Source of the DNA: CAZYTX01 sp964650485
Lineage (GTDB): Bacteria; RBG-13-61-14; DATKZS01
Assembly (NCBI GenBank): GCA_964650485.1
Contig: CAZYTX010000053.1
Coordinates: 1-23,510 of the forward strand
Length of the DNA: 23,510 nt
Direction of reading: 5' to 3'
Part shown: positions 14,809 to 22,765 of the stretch, piece after piece
How positions within the stretch are numbered: position 1 is the stretch's first letter
Layout of the letters: each line of letters starts with the position of its first letter
The notes under the pieces: generated by a model
What the model was told of the DNA's origin: nothing
Database searches by the model: none
Seen by the model: the letters and a program-made list of their open reading frames with translations, nothing else
Program-made: the position numbers and the translations under genes

Positions 14809-16380
14809 ATGGATCAAAACAGGGAAAAGCCGTTTTGGAAGAGGGCCGCGCGTGCCTTCGTCCCCGCTGTTCTTCTGCTTTGGCCCGGCGAAGCTCCGGC
14901 CCGGGAGGGCGGGGACTTCTCCTCGTACGAGTTCGAGCTTCCGGGCGGGGTGCAGGAGCTTGTGATCGAGGACGTTGACCAGGACGGCCTGAAAGACCTT
15001 TTTATAACGCACGTCAAGGGCCCTTACCCGGATCACACCAGGGGCATTACCGTGCTCTTCCAGGACGAGGGAGGCTTTAGCCCGGACTCCATGGAGACCT
15101 TTTACGTGGACGAGAGCGTGGTCCTGGTTGACGTGGGCCAGGTGGACGGCGAGACCGGCCTGGAGGTGCTGGCGGTGTGCCGGGGCGGGGCCGGCTACTA
15201 CCCGCTCGACGGCCGCGGGTTCGGGCCTCTCACCCTCTTTGTATTGGCCAGGCCCTTTACCGCTTTTGCGGACACGGACTCGCTCCCCTACTACGACCTC
15301 CTCCGGGACTGGAACGGGGACGGCCTTGACGAGCTGTTGCTGCTCGAGTTCGACCGGAGCCTGGTCTTCGGGAGGGATGGCCCCGGCCTTTCCAGGGAAG
15401 GCAAAGAGATACTGCTCGGCTCCCATATAAGCATTAATAGAGGGGGGCCGGAGAGGCTCTTCCAGGAACACCACAGCCTGCGGGCCTTTTACTTCATGCC
15501 CCAGCTCAACGCCGAGGACTTTGACGGCGACGGGCTGGTGGACCTGGTGGCCACATACCGCTCGGAGCTTTCCATATTCAAACAGGGGCCGGACCGGAAC
15601 TTCTCACGCGAGCCTGCCTGGACCCTGCGGCTGGACCTGCCAAAGCCCGAGCCCGGCAAGGGGAGGCGCAAACCCAGGGACAACCCCCCCATGGTGCTCA
15701 TAGACGACGTGAACCTGGACGGGAGGATGGACGTGATCGCAAGCCACGTCATGGGAGGGTTCGGAGACCTCAAGAGCCAGACCTTCATCTACTACGGGCA
15801 CTCGGGGGCCCTTGAGAAGAACAGGTGGGACCAGATGATCGAGCGCCAGGGCGCGGGCAGCTTTGCGCTCCTGCGCGACCTTGACGGCGACGGCAAGAAG
15901 GACCTGATCATACCTTACGTGAAGCTGGACATATTAAACATCGCCAGGATGATCATCACAAGCTCCATAAACGTCAAGTTCGCAATGCACGTGCTGGGAG
16001 ACGGGCTCGAGTACCCCGAGGAGCCCACGGGCACAAACTCGACCGCGATCAAGGTCAGCTTCAAGGACCTGATCGTGGAGAGCGGGGTGCCCAACGTTGA
16101 CGGAGACTTTGACAACGACGGGATAAACGACGTGGTGGTGGGGAGGAACGCCGACGAGATACAGGTGCTTCGAGGCAAGGGGGGAGGCAACTTCGAGGAT
16201 GACCCCTGGATGGTGGCGCCGGTGGTGGCCCCGCTCTTCCCTCTGGTTGACGACCTTGACAACGACGGCCTGGCCGACATAGTGGTGAGCTACATCCCGG
16301 ACACCGTAAACGACCGAAAGGTGTACGTGTTCCTTAACAATAAACCCCAGGAGCAGGCATCCGCGGAACCCGCAAGATAG
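14809..16380 (+). CDS. Secreted FG-GAP/VCBS-type repeat protein with seven Ca-binding-like motifs
   Basis: The 523-residue product starts with a Sec signal peptide: a basic n-region, the hydrophobic AFVPAVLLLW, and a probable AxA cleavage after residue 31 (APA-REGG). It is therefore exported to the periplasm or surface. The mature part contains seven DxDxDG-type calcium loops of the FG-GAP/VCBS/integrin-alpha kind near 55-63, 167-175, 237-245, 300-308, 357-365, 433-441 and 482-490 (for example DVDQDGLKD, DFDGDGLVD, DLDNDGLAD). That number fits one beta-propeller. No lipobox, C-terminal anchor or enzyme domain is visible. The ATG has GGAAGG about nine bases upstream. It starts 32 bp after xthA; a TATACT lies in that gap, but without a matching -35. 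It may bind a ligand or another surface protein. I cannot name a substrate. Confidence 0.85.
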   Translation: MDQNREKPFWKRAARAFVPAVLLLWPGEAPAREGGDFSSYEFELPGGVQELVIEDVDQDGLKDLFITHVKGPYPDHTRGITVLFQDEGGFSPDSMETFYVDESVVLVDVGQVDGETGLEVLAVCRGGAGYYPLDGRGFGPLTLFVLARPFTAFADTDSLPYYDLLRDWNGDGLDELLLLEFDRSLVFGRDGPGLSREGKEILLGSHISINRGGPERLFQEHHSLRAFYFMPQLNAEDFDGDGLVDLVATYRSELSIFKQGPDRNFSREPAWTLRLDLPKPEPGKGRRKPRDNPPMVLIDDVNLDGRMDVIASHVMGGFGDLKSQTFIYYGHSGALEKNRWDQMIERQGAGSFALLRDLDGDGKKDLIIPYVKLDILNIARMIITSSINVKFAMHVLGDGLEYPEEPTGTNSTAIKVSFKDLIVESGVPNVDGDFDNDGINDVVVGRNADEIQVLRGKGGGNFEDDPWMVAPVVAPLFPLVDDLDNDGLADIVVSYIPDTVNDRKVYVFLNNKPQEQASAEPAR

Positions 16381-16394
16381 GCCAAAGTTTACTT

Positions 16395-16420
16395 CGCACA
16401 GAGACACGGAGACACAGATA
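16395..16420. repeat. Short period-8 repeat in the gap before the HEAT-like gene
   Basis: The 65-bp gap between the FG-GAP gene and the next gene holds two imperfect copies of an eight-base unit, AGACACGG and AGACACAG, inside a GCACAGAGAC context. It differs in composition from the coding flanks. It may be a remnant of a dispersed intergenic repeat; a single locus cannot show that. Confidence 0.4.
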
Positions 16421-16445
16421 TTTTGCAATGGTCCGAAAAGGTTAA

Positions 16446-17009
16446 ATGGCTCCCGGTTTGAAACAAGAGGCGGAAAAAGCTCTTTATATGCCGGAGCTCG
16501 ATCAGACCCTCGAGCTCCTCGGCCGCCATCGGCCCAGGAGCATTATCAAGGCCCTGCAGGAGTTCCTCTATCACAAGGACCCCGGGATCAAGCAGCGGGC
16601 GATAAAGGCCATGGGCGCCTCAATTGCAGCACTTGCCGAGGAGGACATGGACCAGGCCCGGACCATGATGCAAAGGTTTGTGTGGGACCTGAACGACGAG
16701 TCCGGGGGCTGCGCCTGGGGCCGGCCCGAGGCCATGGCAGAGGCCATGGCGCTGCACCTGGGGCTTGCGCGCGAGTTCGCGCACTTGCTGGCGTCCTTTA
16801 TAAACCCGGAAGGGCTATACCTGGACTACGGCCCCCTGCAGAAAGGCGCCGTATGGGGCATAGCAAGGGTGGCAAAGGAGCGTCCCGGCCTGGTGAGAGA
16901 CGCCGCGCCCTTTTTGGAGGAGATGCTCGGGGCGGAGGACCCGGAGCTGCGGGAGCTCGCGGCACTGGCGCTTAGCAATATAAAGTCGTATAATAAAACC
17001 GGGGAGTAA
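16446..17009 (+). CDS. HEAT-like alpha-helical repeat protein of unknown function
   Basis: The 187-residue protein is predicted all-helical with HEAT-like repeats. Examples are RSIIKALQEFLYHKDPGIKQRAIKAMGASI at about 31-60 and, near the end, FLEEMLGAEDPELRELAALALSNI (about 159-182), which carries the classic D-P-x-L/V-R pattern. There is no signal peptide, membrane helix or catalytic motif. It resembles small HEAT-type proteins that I associate with sulfate-reducing bacteria (a DVU0298-like type), but I cannot confirm that from the sequence. AAGG lies four bases before the ATG. Its stop is eight bases before cydA, so it probably shares the cytochrome bd transcript, possibly as an assembly or regulatory partner. 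That role is inference from position alone. Confidence 0.78.
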   Translation: MAPGLKQEAEKALYMPELDQTLELLGRHRPRSIIKALQEFLYHKDPGIKQRAIKAMGASIAALAEEDMDQARTMMQRFVWDLNDESGGCAWGRPEAMAEAMALHLGLAREFAHLLASFINPEGLYLDYGPLQKGAVWGIARVAKERPGLVRDAAPFLEEMLGAEDPELRELAALALSNIKSYNKTGE

Positions 17010-17017
17010 GACTTGTT

Positions 17018-18394
17018 ATGGACCCGTTGTTGCTTTCCCGCATCCAGTTCGGGGCCGCGGCCATGTTCCACTTCCTCTTTGTCCCCCTCACCATGGGGCT
17101 GTCTATTTTAGTGGCCTTCATGGAAACCGCGTATCTTGTGACCGGTGACCCCGAGTACAAAGGCATGGCAAGGTTCTGGGGCCGCTTCTTTATAATCAAC
17201 TTCGCCATCGGGGTGGTCACGGGAATAACGCTCGAGTTCCAGTTCGGGACCAACTGGTCAGAGTACTCGAAGTACGTGGGAGACGTGTTCGGCCCCCTGC
17301 TGGCCATCGAGGCCACTGCGGCGTTCTTTTTGGAATCCACCTTCCTGGCCGTGTGGATATTCGGCTGGGAAAAGGTCTCGCCCAGGCTGCACGCGGCATC
17401 CATGTGGGTGGTGGCACTGGCCGCGAACCTCTCCGCACTGTGGATACTGGCGGCAAACGCGTGGATGCAGCACCCGGTGGGATACGTGATCAAGGACGGC
17501 CGGGCCGAGCTCTCCGACTTCCTGGCACTTATAACCCAGAGGGCCTTTGTCTACGAGTTCCTCCATACGGTGAGCGGCACTTTTATTTTATCCGGTTTTT
17601 TCGTGGCCGGGGTGTCAGCCTATCACCTCATGAAGGACCACGGATCGTCATTTTTCAAAAGGTCCTTCAAGACAGGAGTGTACTTCGCGCTCTTCTTCTC
17701 CCTCTTCGAGATCTTCCAGGGACACCTGAACGGCGCGGTGGTGGCCGAGCACCAGCCGGCCAAGCTCGCGGCCATGGAGAGCTTCTGGGAGACCAGGACC
17801 CACGCGCCACAGGTGCTGGTGGCCGTTCCGGACGAGAAGAATGAAAGGAACCTGTTCGAGCTGGGAAGAATACCCGGCATGCTCAGCCTGCTGGCCTACC
17901 ACCACGCCGACGCCGAGGTCAAGGGACTCAAGGACTTCCCGAGAGAGGACCGGCCGCCGGTGCTCCCGGTGTTCCTCAGCTTCAGGGTCATGGTGGGGCT
18001 CGGGTTCCTGTTCCCGCTGATCGCGCTGGCCGGGGTGGTGTACTCCCTGGACCCCAAGCTTTTGCAGGCGGGGAAGCTATTGAAGCCCGTATACCTCTTG
18101 CGCCAGGCGTTTGAAAAGATGCCGTCCTTGCCGTGGGTCTTCGTCTTCGCCATCCCCCTCCCCTACCTGGCCCTGGAGGCCGGATGGATCGTTGCCGAGA
18201 TGGGAAGACAGCCGTGGATAGTGTACGGGCTCATGCGAACAGAGGACGCCGTGTCCGCGGTGTCCTCCTCCCAGGTGCTCCTGTCCCTGATCGGGTTCGT
18301 GGTCCTATACTCGGTGCTGGGAGTGGTGGACTTCTACCTTCTATACAGGTTCGCAAAGAAAGGGCCGGGGACAGGGGAGGACACCCATGCTTGA
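17018..18394 (+). CDS. cydA: Cytochrome bd quinol oxidase subunit I (short Q-loop type)
   Basis: CydA carries the three hemes of the bd-type oxidase, which oxidises quinol and reduces O2 to water with high affinity at the cytoplasmic membrane. The 458-residue protein shows the heme ligands H18, E98, H183 and M325 (equivalent to H19, E99, H186 and M393 in E. coli), the quinol-site residues K249 and E254 in AEHQPAKLAAME, and the signature GRQPW at 396-400. About nine membrane helices are expected. It is about 60 residues shorter than E. coli CydA (522) because the Q loop lacks the C-terminal insertion. It therefore belongs to the short-Q-loop class common outside enterobacteria. It follows the HEAT-like gene by eight bases and overlaps cydB by eight. 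No cydX or cydDC genes are in the window. Confidence 0.96.
   Translation: MDPLLLSRIQFGAAAMFHFLFVPLTMGLSILVAFMETAYLVTGDPEYKGMARFWGRFFIINFAIGVVTGITLEFQFGTNWSEYSKYVGDVFGPLLAIEATAAFFLESTFLAVWIFGWEKVSPRLHAASMWVVALAANLSALWILAANAWMQHPVGYVIKDGRAELSDFLALITQRAFVYEFLHTVSGTFILSGFFVAGVSAYHLMKDHGSSFFKRSFKTGVYFALFFSLFEIFQGHLNGAVVAEHQPAKLAAMESFWETRTHAPQVLVAVPDEKNERNLFELGRIPGMLSLLAYHHADAEVKGLKDFPREDRPPVLPVFLSFRVMVGLGFLFPLIALAGVVYSLDPKLLQAGKLLKPVYLLRQAFEKMPSLPWVFVFAIPLPYLALEAGWIVAEMGRQPWIVYGLMRTEDAVSAVSSSQVLLSLIGFVVLYSVLGVVDFYLLYRFAKKGPGTGEDTHA
18374..18380 (+). promoter_or_regulatory. Ribosome binding site for cydB inside the cydA end
   Basis: GGGGAGG lies six bases before the cydB ATG at 18387 and within the last codons of cydA. 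It confirms the overlapping start and points to coupled translation of the two oxidase subunits. Confidence 0.8.
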
Positions 18395-19400
18395 AGCCGC
18401 CTGGTTCTTTATATGGGTGCTTCTGTGGGCCGTGTACTTCATGCTGGACGGGTTCGACCTCGGACTGGGCGCCCTCATGCCCGTGCTGGCCCGCAACGAG
18501 CAGGACAGAAAGACGCTGTTGAACTCGATCGGGCCTTTCTGGGACGGCAACGAGGTGTGGCTCATCACCGCGGGAGCGGTGACCTTCGCAGCATTCCCGG
18601 GCGCATACGCCACCATGTTCAGCGCGCTTTACTCCCCGTTCATATTGCTCCTCTTCGCCCTCATCCTCAGAGGGGCCGCGCTCGGCCTGAGACCCGAGTC
18701 GGAGACGACCCGGGCAAGGCGAGCCTGGGACGCGCTTATAAGCGCGGGCTCTCTTATTGCGGCCATCCTCTTCGGCGTGGCCTTCGGCAATATCTTTAAA
18801 GGAATACCCATCAACGAGAGGGGCGTGCTCCAGGGAAACATGCTGTCACTTTTGAGCCCCTACGCGCTGCTTTGCGGAGCGCTCTTCCTCGCGGCATTCT
18901 CGCTCCACGGGTGCCTGTGGCTTTCAATCAAGTCTCAAGGAGACGTCGAAGACCGCGCCAAGAGCATGGCAAAAAAGCTGTGGTTCGCACTCCTGGTCGC
19001 GGCCCTCGCCTTCATGGTCTCCACCTGGCTGTTCACCGGCATCTTCAGCAGCTACTTGAACCGGCCCGGGCTACTGGTCGTCCCCGCAATCGTCCTTGCC
19101 TCACTTTTCCTGGTCATGGTCTATATCAAAAGGGGGGCGTGGATAAAAGCCTTTGCATCCTCGGGGGTCTTCATCATGTCGGCTGTCTTCTTCGGCATGA
19201 CAGGCATATATCCGTCCCTCATACCTTCCAGCATGGGCCCGGCCTTCAGCGTGACCATACAAAACGCATCCGCAAGCCCACTGTCACTCAAGATCATGCT
19301 CGGCGTGGTCATGGTCTTCATTCCCCTGGTCATAGCCTACCAGGCATGGGCATACTACATCTTCAGGGAAAAAGCGGGTACAGGGCAGGGCCACTACTGA
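18387..19400 (+). CDS. cydB: Cytochrome bd quinol oxidase subunit II
   Basis: CydB is the second integral membrane subunit of the bd oxidase, pairing with CydA and helping stabilise the hemes and proton path. The 337-residue product has the typical opening AWFFIWVLLWAVYFMLDGFD and the conserved FWDGNEVWL loop (about 51-59). The stretch ILRGAALGLRPE follows, and eight or so hydrophobic helices are predicted through to the C-terminal IAYQAWAYYIFREKAG. Length is close to other CydB proteins with a short-Q-loop partner (about 335-380). The start overlaps cydA by eight bases and has a strong ribosome-binding site. No frameshift or missing segment is seen, so the oxidase should be functional. Confidence 0.95.
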   Translation: MLEAAWFFIWVLLWAVYFMLDGFDLGLGALMPVLARNEQDRKTLLNSIGPFWDGNEVWLITAGAVTFAAFPGAYATMFSALYSPFILLLFALILRGAALGLRPESETTRARRAWDALISAGSLIAAILFGVAFGNIFKGIPINERGVLQGNMLSLLSPYALLCGALFLAAFSLHGCLWLSIKSQGDVEDRAKSMAKKLWFALLVAALAFMVSTWLFTGIFSSYLNRPGLLVVPAIVLASLFLVMVYIKRGAWIKAFASSGVFIMSAVFFGMTGIYPSLIPSSMGPAFSVTIQNASASPLSLKIMLGVVMVFIPLVIAYQAWAYYIFREKAGTGQGHY

Positions 19401-19440
19401 GACGCATGCAAACCCGCCTTTTGATGAATATATTAATATT

Positions 19441-20742
19441 ATGGCCCTCGCGATCAAATACTTCTCGGACATAGGGTCCGAGTTCTGGCACGTGCTCTCG
19501 GAGATGTCGCCTTACCTTTTGTTCGGCTTCCTCGTGGCCGGGCTTCTGGCAGTGCTGATCTCCGCGGAAAAGGTCGAGCGACACCTGGGAGGCCGCAGGA
19601 TACTCCCGGTGATAAAGGCCTCCCTGTTCGGCATACCCTTGCCGCTGTGCTCGTGCGGTGTTATCCCGGTGGCCGCGTCCCTGCGCAGGAGCGGGGCCGG
19701 CAGGGGAGCGACCGCCTCCTTCCTGATCTCCACCCCACAGACCGGGGTGGACTCCATACTTGTGACCTTCAGCCTGCTGGGGCCGGTGTTCGCGGTGTTC
19801 CGGCCGGTTGCCGCGCTGGTGACCGGGCTGGCCGGCGGATTCATCGCCAGCGCGCTCGATACGGATGAAAATGAGGGGGCGCAGGACCTGTCCGCGGGCG
19901 ATTGCGGGTGCGAAGAAGACTCCTGCCAGGGGGACGAGGAAAAGCGCGGCCGGGCCTTTCGCGCCCTGCACTACGGGTTCGTGGCCCTGCCCCGGGACAT
20001 CGGCAGAGCCCTGCTTGTGGGCCTGGTCATCGCCGGGGTCATATCCGCGCTCATACCCGAGGACTTCTTTGCAAAGTACCTGGGCGCCGGCATCCTGCCC
20101 ATGCTGGTGATGATCGGGGTGGGACTGCCCGTGTACGTGTGCGCCACCGCTTCCGTGCCCATTGCCGCGGCCCTGATAGCAGCGGGCATCACCCCGGGCG
20201 CGGCCCTGGTTTTCCTCATGACCGGGCCGGCGAGCAACGCCGCCACAGTGTCAACCATATGGAGGGTCGCCGGCAAACGGACCGTCATTATCTATTTGGC
20301 CACCGTGGCCGCAGGGGCACTGGCCGGAGGTCTCGCTCTAGACTACATCTTCAATGTCACGGGCGCGGTGGCCAGCCCGGAGGCCCACGCCATTATACCG
20401 GACTTTATAAAGCCGATAAGCGCCGTCGTCCTGCTCCTGGTCCTCCTGCACGCGCTGATCAGGCCGGCGCCTAAAACAAAAGTGCAAGTCGAGGGCGAGG
20501 AGGGAAGCAGGGTGACCCTCCGGGTCTCGGGCATGCGCTGCTCGCACTGCTCGGAGAGCGTGCAGAGGGCGCTGTCTGGAACGCCCGGAGTGGAGAGGGC
20601 CACGGTGGACCTTGAAGCCGGGAAAGCATACGTGTCCGGCAGGGAGCTCGACGTGGACTCGCTTTGCCATGCCATAGACAAGCTGGGCTACGAGGCCAGT
20701 CCCGAGGACCGCCCTGATTTGAGAGCTTGCGCCCGGGAGTGA
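19441..20742 (+). CDS. SO_0444-type Cu/Zn efflux permease with C-terminal HMA domain
   Basis: This 433-residue membrane protein is a permease of the DUF318/ArsP-like superfamily, of the branch often named SO_0444 Cu/Zn efflux transporter. Eight or more membrane helices are arranged in two halves. The first half has GIPLPLCSCGVIPVAASLRR (64-83, with C70/C72) and the ISTPQTGVDS loop; the second has the matching VYVCATASVPIAAA (C234) and LMTGPASNAAT. The central cytosolic loop is acidic and cysteine-rich (DCGCEEDSC, 154-162). A heavy-metal-associated domain occupies about 357-420, with metal ligands C367/C370 in GMRCSHC. It therefore probably exports a soft metal. No strong ribosome-binding site precedes the ATG, 40 bp after cydB. 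The substrate cannot be fixed from sequence; copper or zinc is the best guess. Confidence 0.88.
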   Translation: MALAIKYFSDIGSEFWHVLSEMSPYLLFGFLVAGLLAVLISAEKVERHLGGRRILPVIKASLFGIPLPLCSCGVIPVAASLRRSGAGRGATASFLISTPQTGVDSILVTFSLLGPVFAVFRPVAALVTGLAGGFIASALDTDENEGAQDLSAGDCGCEEDSCQGDEEKRGRAFRALHYGFVALPRDIGRALLVGLVIAGVISALIPEDFFAKYLGAGILPMLVMIGVGLPVYVCATASVPIAAALIAAGITPGAALVFLMTGPASNAATVSTIWRVAGKRTVIIYLATVAAGALAGGLALDYIFNVTGAVASPEAHAIIPDFIKPISAVVLLLVLLHALIRPAPKTKVQVEGEEGSRVTLRVSGMRCSHCSESVQRALSGTPGVERATVDLEAGKAYVSGRELDVDSLCHAIDKLGYEASPEDRPDLRACARE

Positions 20743-20788
20743 TAAGTACCATACTGGACATTGAATCGGGTTATTCCTTATCCACAGG

Positions 20789-20795
20789 AAAGGAG
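20789..20795 (+). promoter_or_regulatory. Strong ribosome binding site of the ferritin-like gene
   Basis: AAAGGAG, eight bases before the ATG at 20804, is among the best ribosome-binding sites in the window. It suggests high translation of the diiron protein. No reliable promoter was found in the 61-bp gap before it. Confidence 0.7.
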
Positions 20796-20803
20796 AACAA
20801 ACA

Positions 20804-21262
20804 ATGAAGGATTTTCAATCAGCGGAAGAAATCCTTGACTTCGCCATCCAGGGCGAGGAGGAGAGTTATAACTTCTACACCGGGCTTGCGGAGAAGGCCA
20901 GCAGGCGGGAGATCAAGGACCTGTTCACCCAGTTCGCAGCGGAGGAGAAGGGACACAAGGCCAAGCTGGAAGCGGTCAAGAAGGGCAAGCTGTCCCTGTC
21001 AAAGCCCGGGCGGAAGATCACCGACCTCAAGATCGGCGACTACCTGGTCGAGCAGAAGCCCCTACCCGACATGGACTTCCAGCAGGCCCTCATACTGGCC
21101 ATGAAAAAAGAGAAGGCCTCATTCAAGCTATACACCGACCTCGCCGGCTTCGTGCACGACGACGACCTCAAAAACACGTTCCTCTCCCTCGCACAGGAGG
21201 AGGCAAAGCACAAGCTCCGCTTCGAGATCGAGTACGACGAAGAGATATTACAGGAAGACTAG
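20804..21262 (+). CDS. Ferritin-like (rubrerythrin-type) diiron protein without rubredoxin domain
   Basis: This is a 152-residue four-helix protein of the rubrerythrin branch of the ferritin-like family. Such proteins bind two irons and typically reduce hydrogen peroxide, or handle iron, in the cytoplasm of anaerobes. The two halves each carry the expected ligands: a glutamate in helix 1 (GEEESYNFY, 17-25), E48 and H51 in AAEEKGH, E103 in the third helix (KKEKASFKLY), and E133 and H136 in AQEEAKH. The C-terminal rubredoxin domain with its CxxC pairs is missing and there is no cysteine at all. The protein must therefore receive electrons from a separate donor or act differently from classical rubrerythrin. 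It lies between a metal exporter and a flavoprotein reductase, which fits oxygen and peroxide defence. Confidence 0.9.
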   Translation: MKDFQSAEEILDFAIQGEEESYNFYTGLAEKASRREIKDLFTQFAAEEKGHKAKLEAVKKGKLSLSKPGRKITDLKIGDYLVEQKPLPDMDFQQALILAMKKEKASFKLYTDLAGFVHDDDLKNTFLSLAQEEAKHKLRFEIEYDEEILQED

Positions 21263-21307
21263 TGCTATGTGTGCGACCGAAGGGAGCAGGTTGGACGGAA
21301 AGCCGTG

Positions 21308-21378
21308 AGGTGTGAGTTATGAGTGTTTGAGTTTTAAGATTCTCTACTCTCACGACACACACCTCAAACCTCACACCT
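21308..21378. repeat. Imperfect inverted repeat in the leader of the flavoprotein gene
   Basis: In the 133-bp gap before the flavoprotein gene, AGGTGTGAG (21308-21316) pairs perfectly with CTCACACCT (21370-21378). GTTTGAG (21325-21331) pairs with CTCAAAC (21363-21369), leaving eight unpaired bases on the left arm. The arms are built from GTGTGAG-like words and show strong strand asymmetry unlike the coding DNA. There is no T run after it. It may be a dispersed repeat or an mRNA leader hairpin ending about 17 bases before the ATG. Confidence 0.6.
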
Positions 21379-21395
21379 GACCAGGGGACAGTGGA

Positions 21396-22742
21396 ATGCC
21401 TGATGAAAATTTCTGCGTGATCGGCGCGGTGGCCGCGGGAATGAGCGCGGCCAGCCAGATAAAGCGCAGGCGGCCGGACTCCCACGTGGTGGTGCTGGAA
21501 AAGGGCCACGACGTGAGCTACGGGGCCTGCGGCATGCCCTACAACATCGCCGACCCCTCCCGGGACGTAGAGGACCTGGTGGTGATCCCTGCCGGGGAAT
21601 TCATCGAGAAGAGAAAGATTGACCTGCGACTGGGACACGAGGCAACGGAGATAGAACGAAAGGCACGGGTGGTGCGCGGAGTCAAGGAGGACGGCCAGAG
21701 GTTCGAGGTCCCTTATGACAAGCTGGTGCTGGCCACGGGCTCCAGGGCCATACTACCGGAAATACCGGGGATACGGTCCCCCGGCGTGTACACCCTCCGC
21801 ACGCTGCGCGACTGCGCGGACATAAAGCGCCGCCTTTCCGAGAGGACCTGCACTGACGCAGTGGTGATCGGCGGCAGCTACCTCGGCATCGAGCTCTGCG
21901 AGGCACTGCACCGCCGCGGGCTCAAGGTGACCATTGTAAAGCGCTCGCCCGTCATGCTTTACTTCCTCCCCGAGGAGATGGACCAGCTTGTAAGAGAAGA
22001 GATCGAAGAACACGGGGTAGAGGTTATACACGGCCGGCCCATCATGGAGGTCCAGCCGGGTGAGAGGCTCAAGGTGAAGGTCCAGGGCGCAGAGCTTGCG
22101 GCCGACATAGTGGCCGCGGGGACCGGGTTCAAGCCCTGCTCAGAACTCGGGCTGAACGCCGGCCTGGAAGAGGGAGCGGCCGGGGCGATAGCCGTTGACG
22201 AGTACGGGAGGACCAGCGACCCCGACGTGTTCGCGGTGGGAGACTGCGCGGACGCCTTCCATCACGTGACCGGCAAGAGGTTCTGGCCGCCCCTGGCCCT
22301 CAGGGCCAACCGCTCGGGGAGGATCGCCGGGGCCAACGCCTGCGGAGCGAGCCGCGAGATACCAACCTGCATAGGGACCTCCGCGGTCAAGGCGTTCGGC
22401 CTGGAGGTCGCCGGGACCGGGCTCTCGGAAAGAGAGGCCCAGAGGGAGGGGGTCTCACCGGTGTCCGCAACCATAAAGGCCCGCACCAGGGCCCATGCTT
22501 ATCCCGGGGCCGGCAGCATACGGGTGCACATGGTGGCCGACCCGGACACCGGCAGGGTCATAGGGGGCGCAATTGTGGGAGACGAGAAGGCGGCGCTAAG
22601 GATAAACCTCTTGGCCGCGGCAGTGCAGGCGGACATGACCGTGGAGCAGTTCTCCGGCCTGGACCTCATGTACACCCCGCCCTTCGCGCCGGCATGGGAC
22701 CCGCTCCTGGTGTGCGCCAACCAGCTCGCAAAGAAACTCTAG
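21396..22742 (+). CDS. CoA-disulfide reductase-type FAD/NAD(P)H oxidoreductase
   Basis: The 448-residue protein belongs to the single-cysteine group of the pyridine nucleotide-disulfide oxidoreductases (CoA-disulfide reductase, persulfide reductase, NADH oxidase/peroxidase). It has the FAD fold FCVIGAVAAGMSAASQIKRR near residue 6 and the redox-active C45 in SYGACGMPYN. A second dinucleotide fold for NAD(P)H, VVIGGSYLGIELCEALHRRG, lies at about 156-175, then the FAD motif PDVFAVGDCAD. The dimer domain contains LMYTPPFAPAWDPLL, as in CoA-disulfide reductases. Length agrees with the family (about 440). There is no fused rhodanese domain, so a coupled sulfurtransferase would be separate. AGGGG lies about eight bases before the ATG. 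Choosing between CoA-disulfide, persulfide and O2/peroxide reduction is not possible from sequence; neighbours suggest redox defence. Confidence 0.9.
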   Translation: MPDENFCVIGAVAAGMSAASQIKRRRPDSHVVVLEKGHDVSYGACGMPYNIADPSRDVEDLVVIPAGEFIEKRKIDLRLGHEATEIERKARVVRGVKEDGQRFEVPYDKLVLATGSRAILPEIPGIRSPGVYTLRTLRDCADIKRRLSERTCTDAVVIGGSYLGIELCEALHRRGLKVTIVKRSPVMLYFLPEEMDQLVREEIEEHGVEVIHGRPIMEVQPGERLKVKVQGAELAADIVAAGTGFKPCSELGLNAGLEEGAAGAIAVDEYGRTSDPDVFAVGDCADAFHHVTGKRFWPPLALRANRSGRIAGANACGASREIPTCIGTSAVKAFGLEVAGTGLSEREAQREGVSPVSATIKARTRAHAYPGAGSIRVHMVADPDTGRVIGGAIVGDEKAALRINLLAAAVQADMTVEQFSGLDLMYTPPFAPAWDPLLVCANQLAKKL

Positions 22743-22765
22743 CCGGCACATAAGAACGAGTATCC

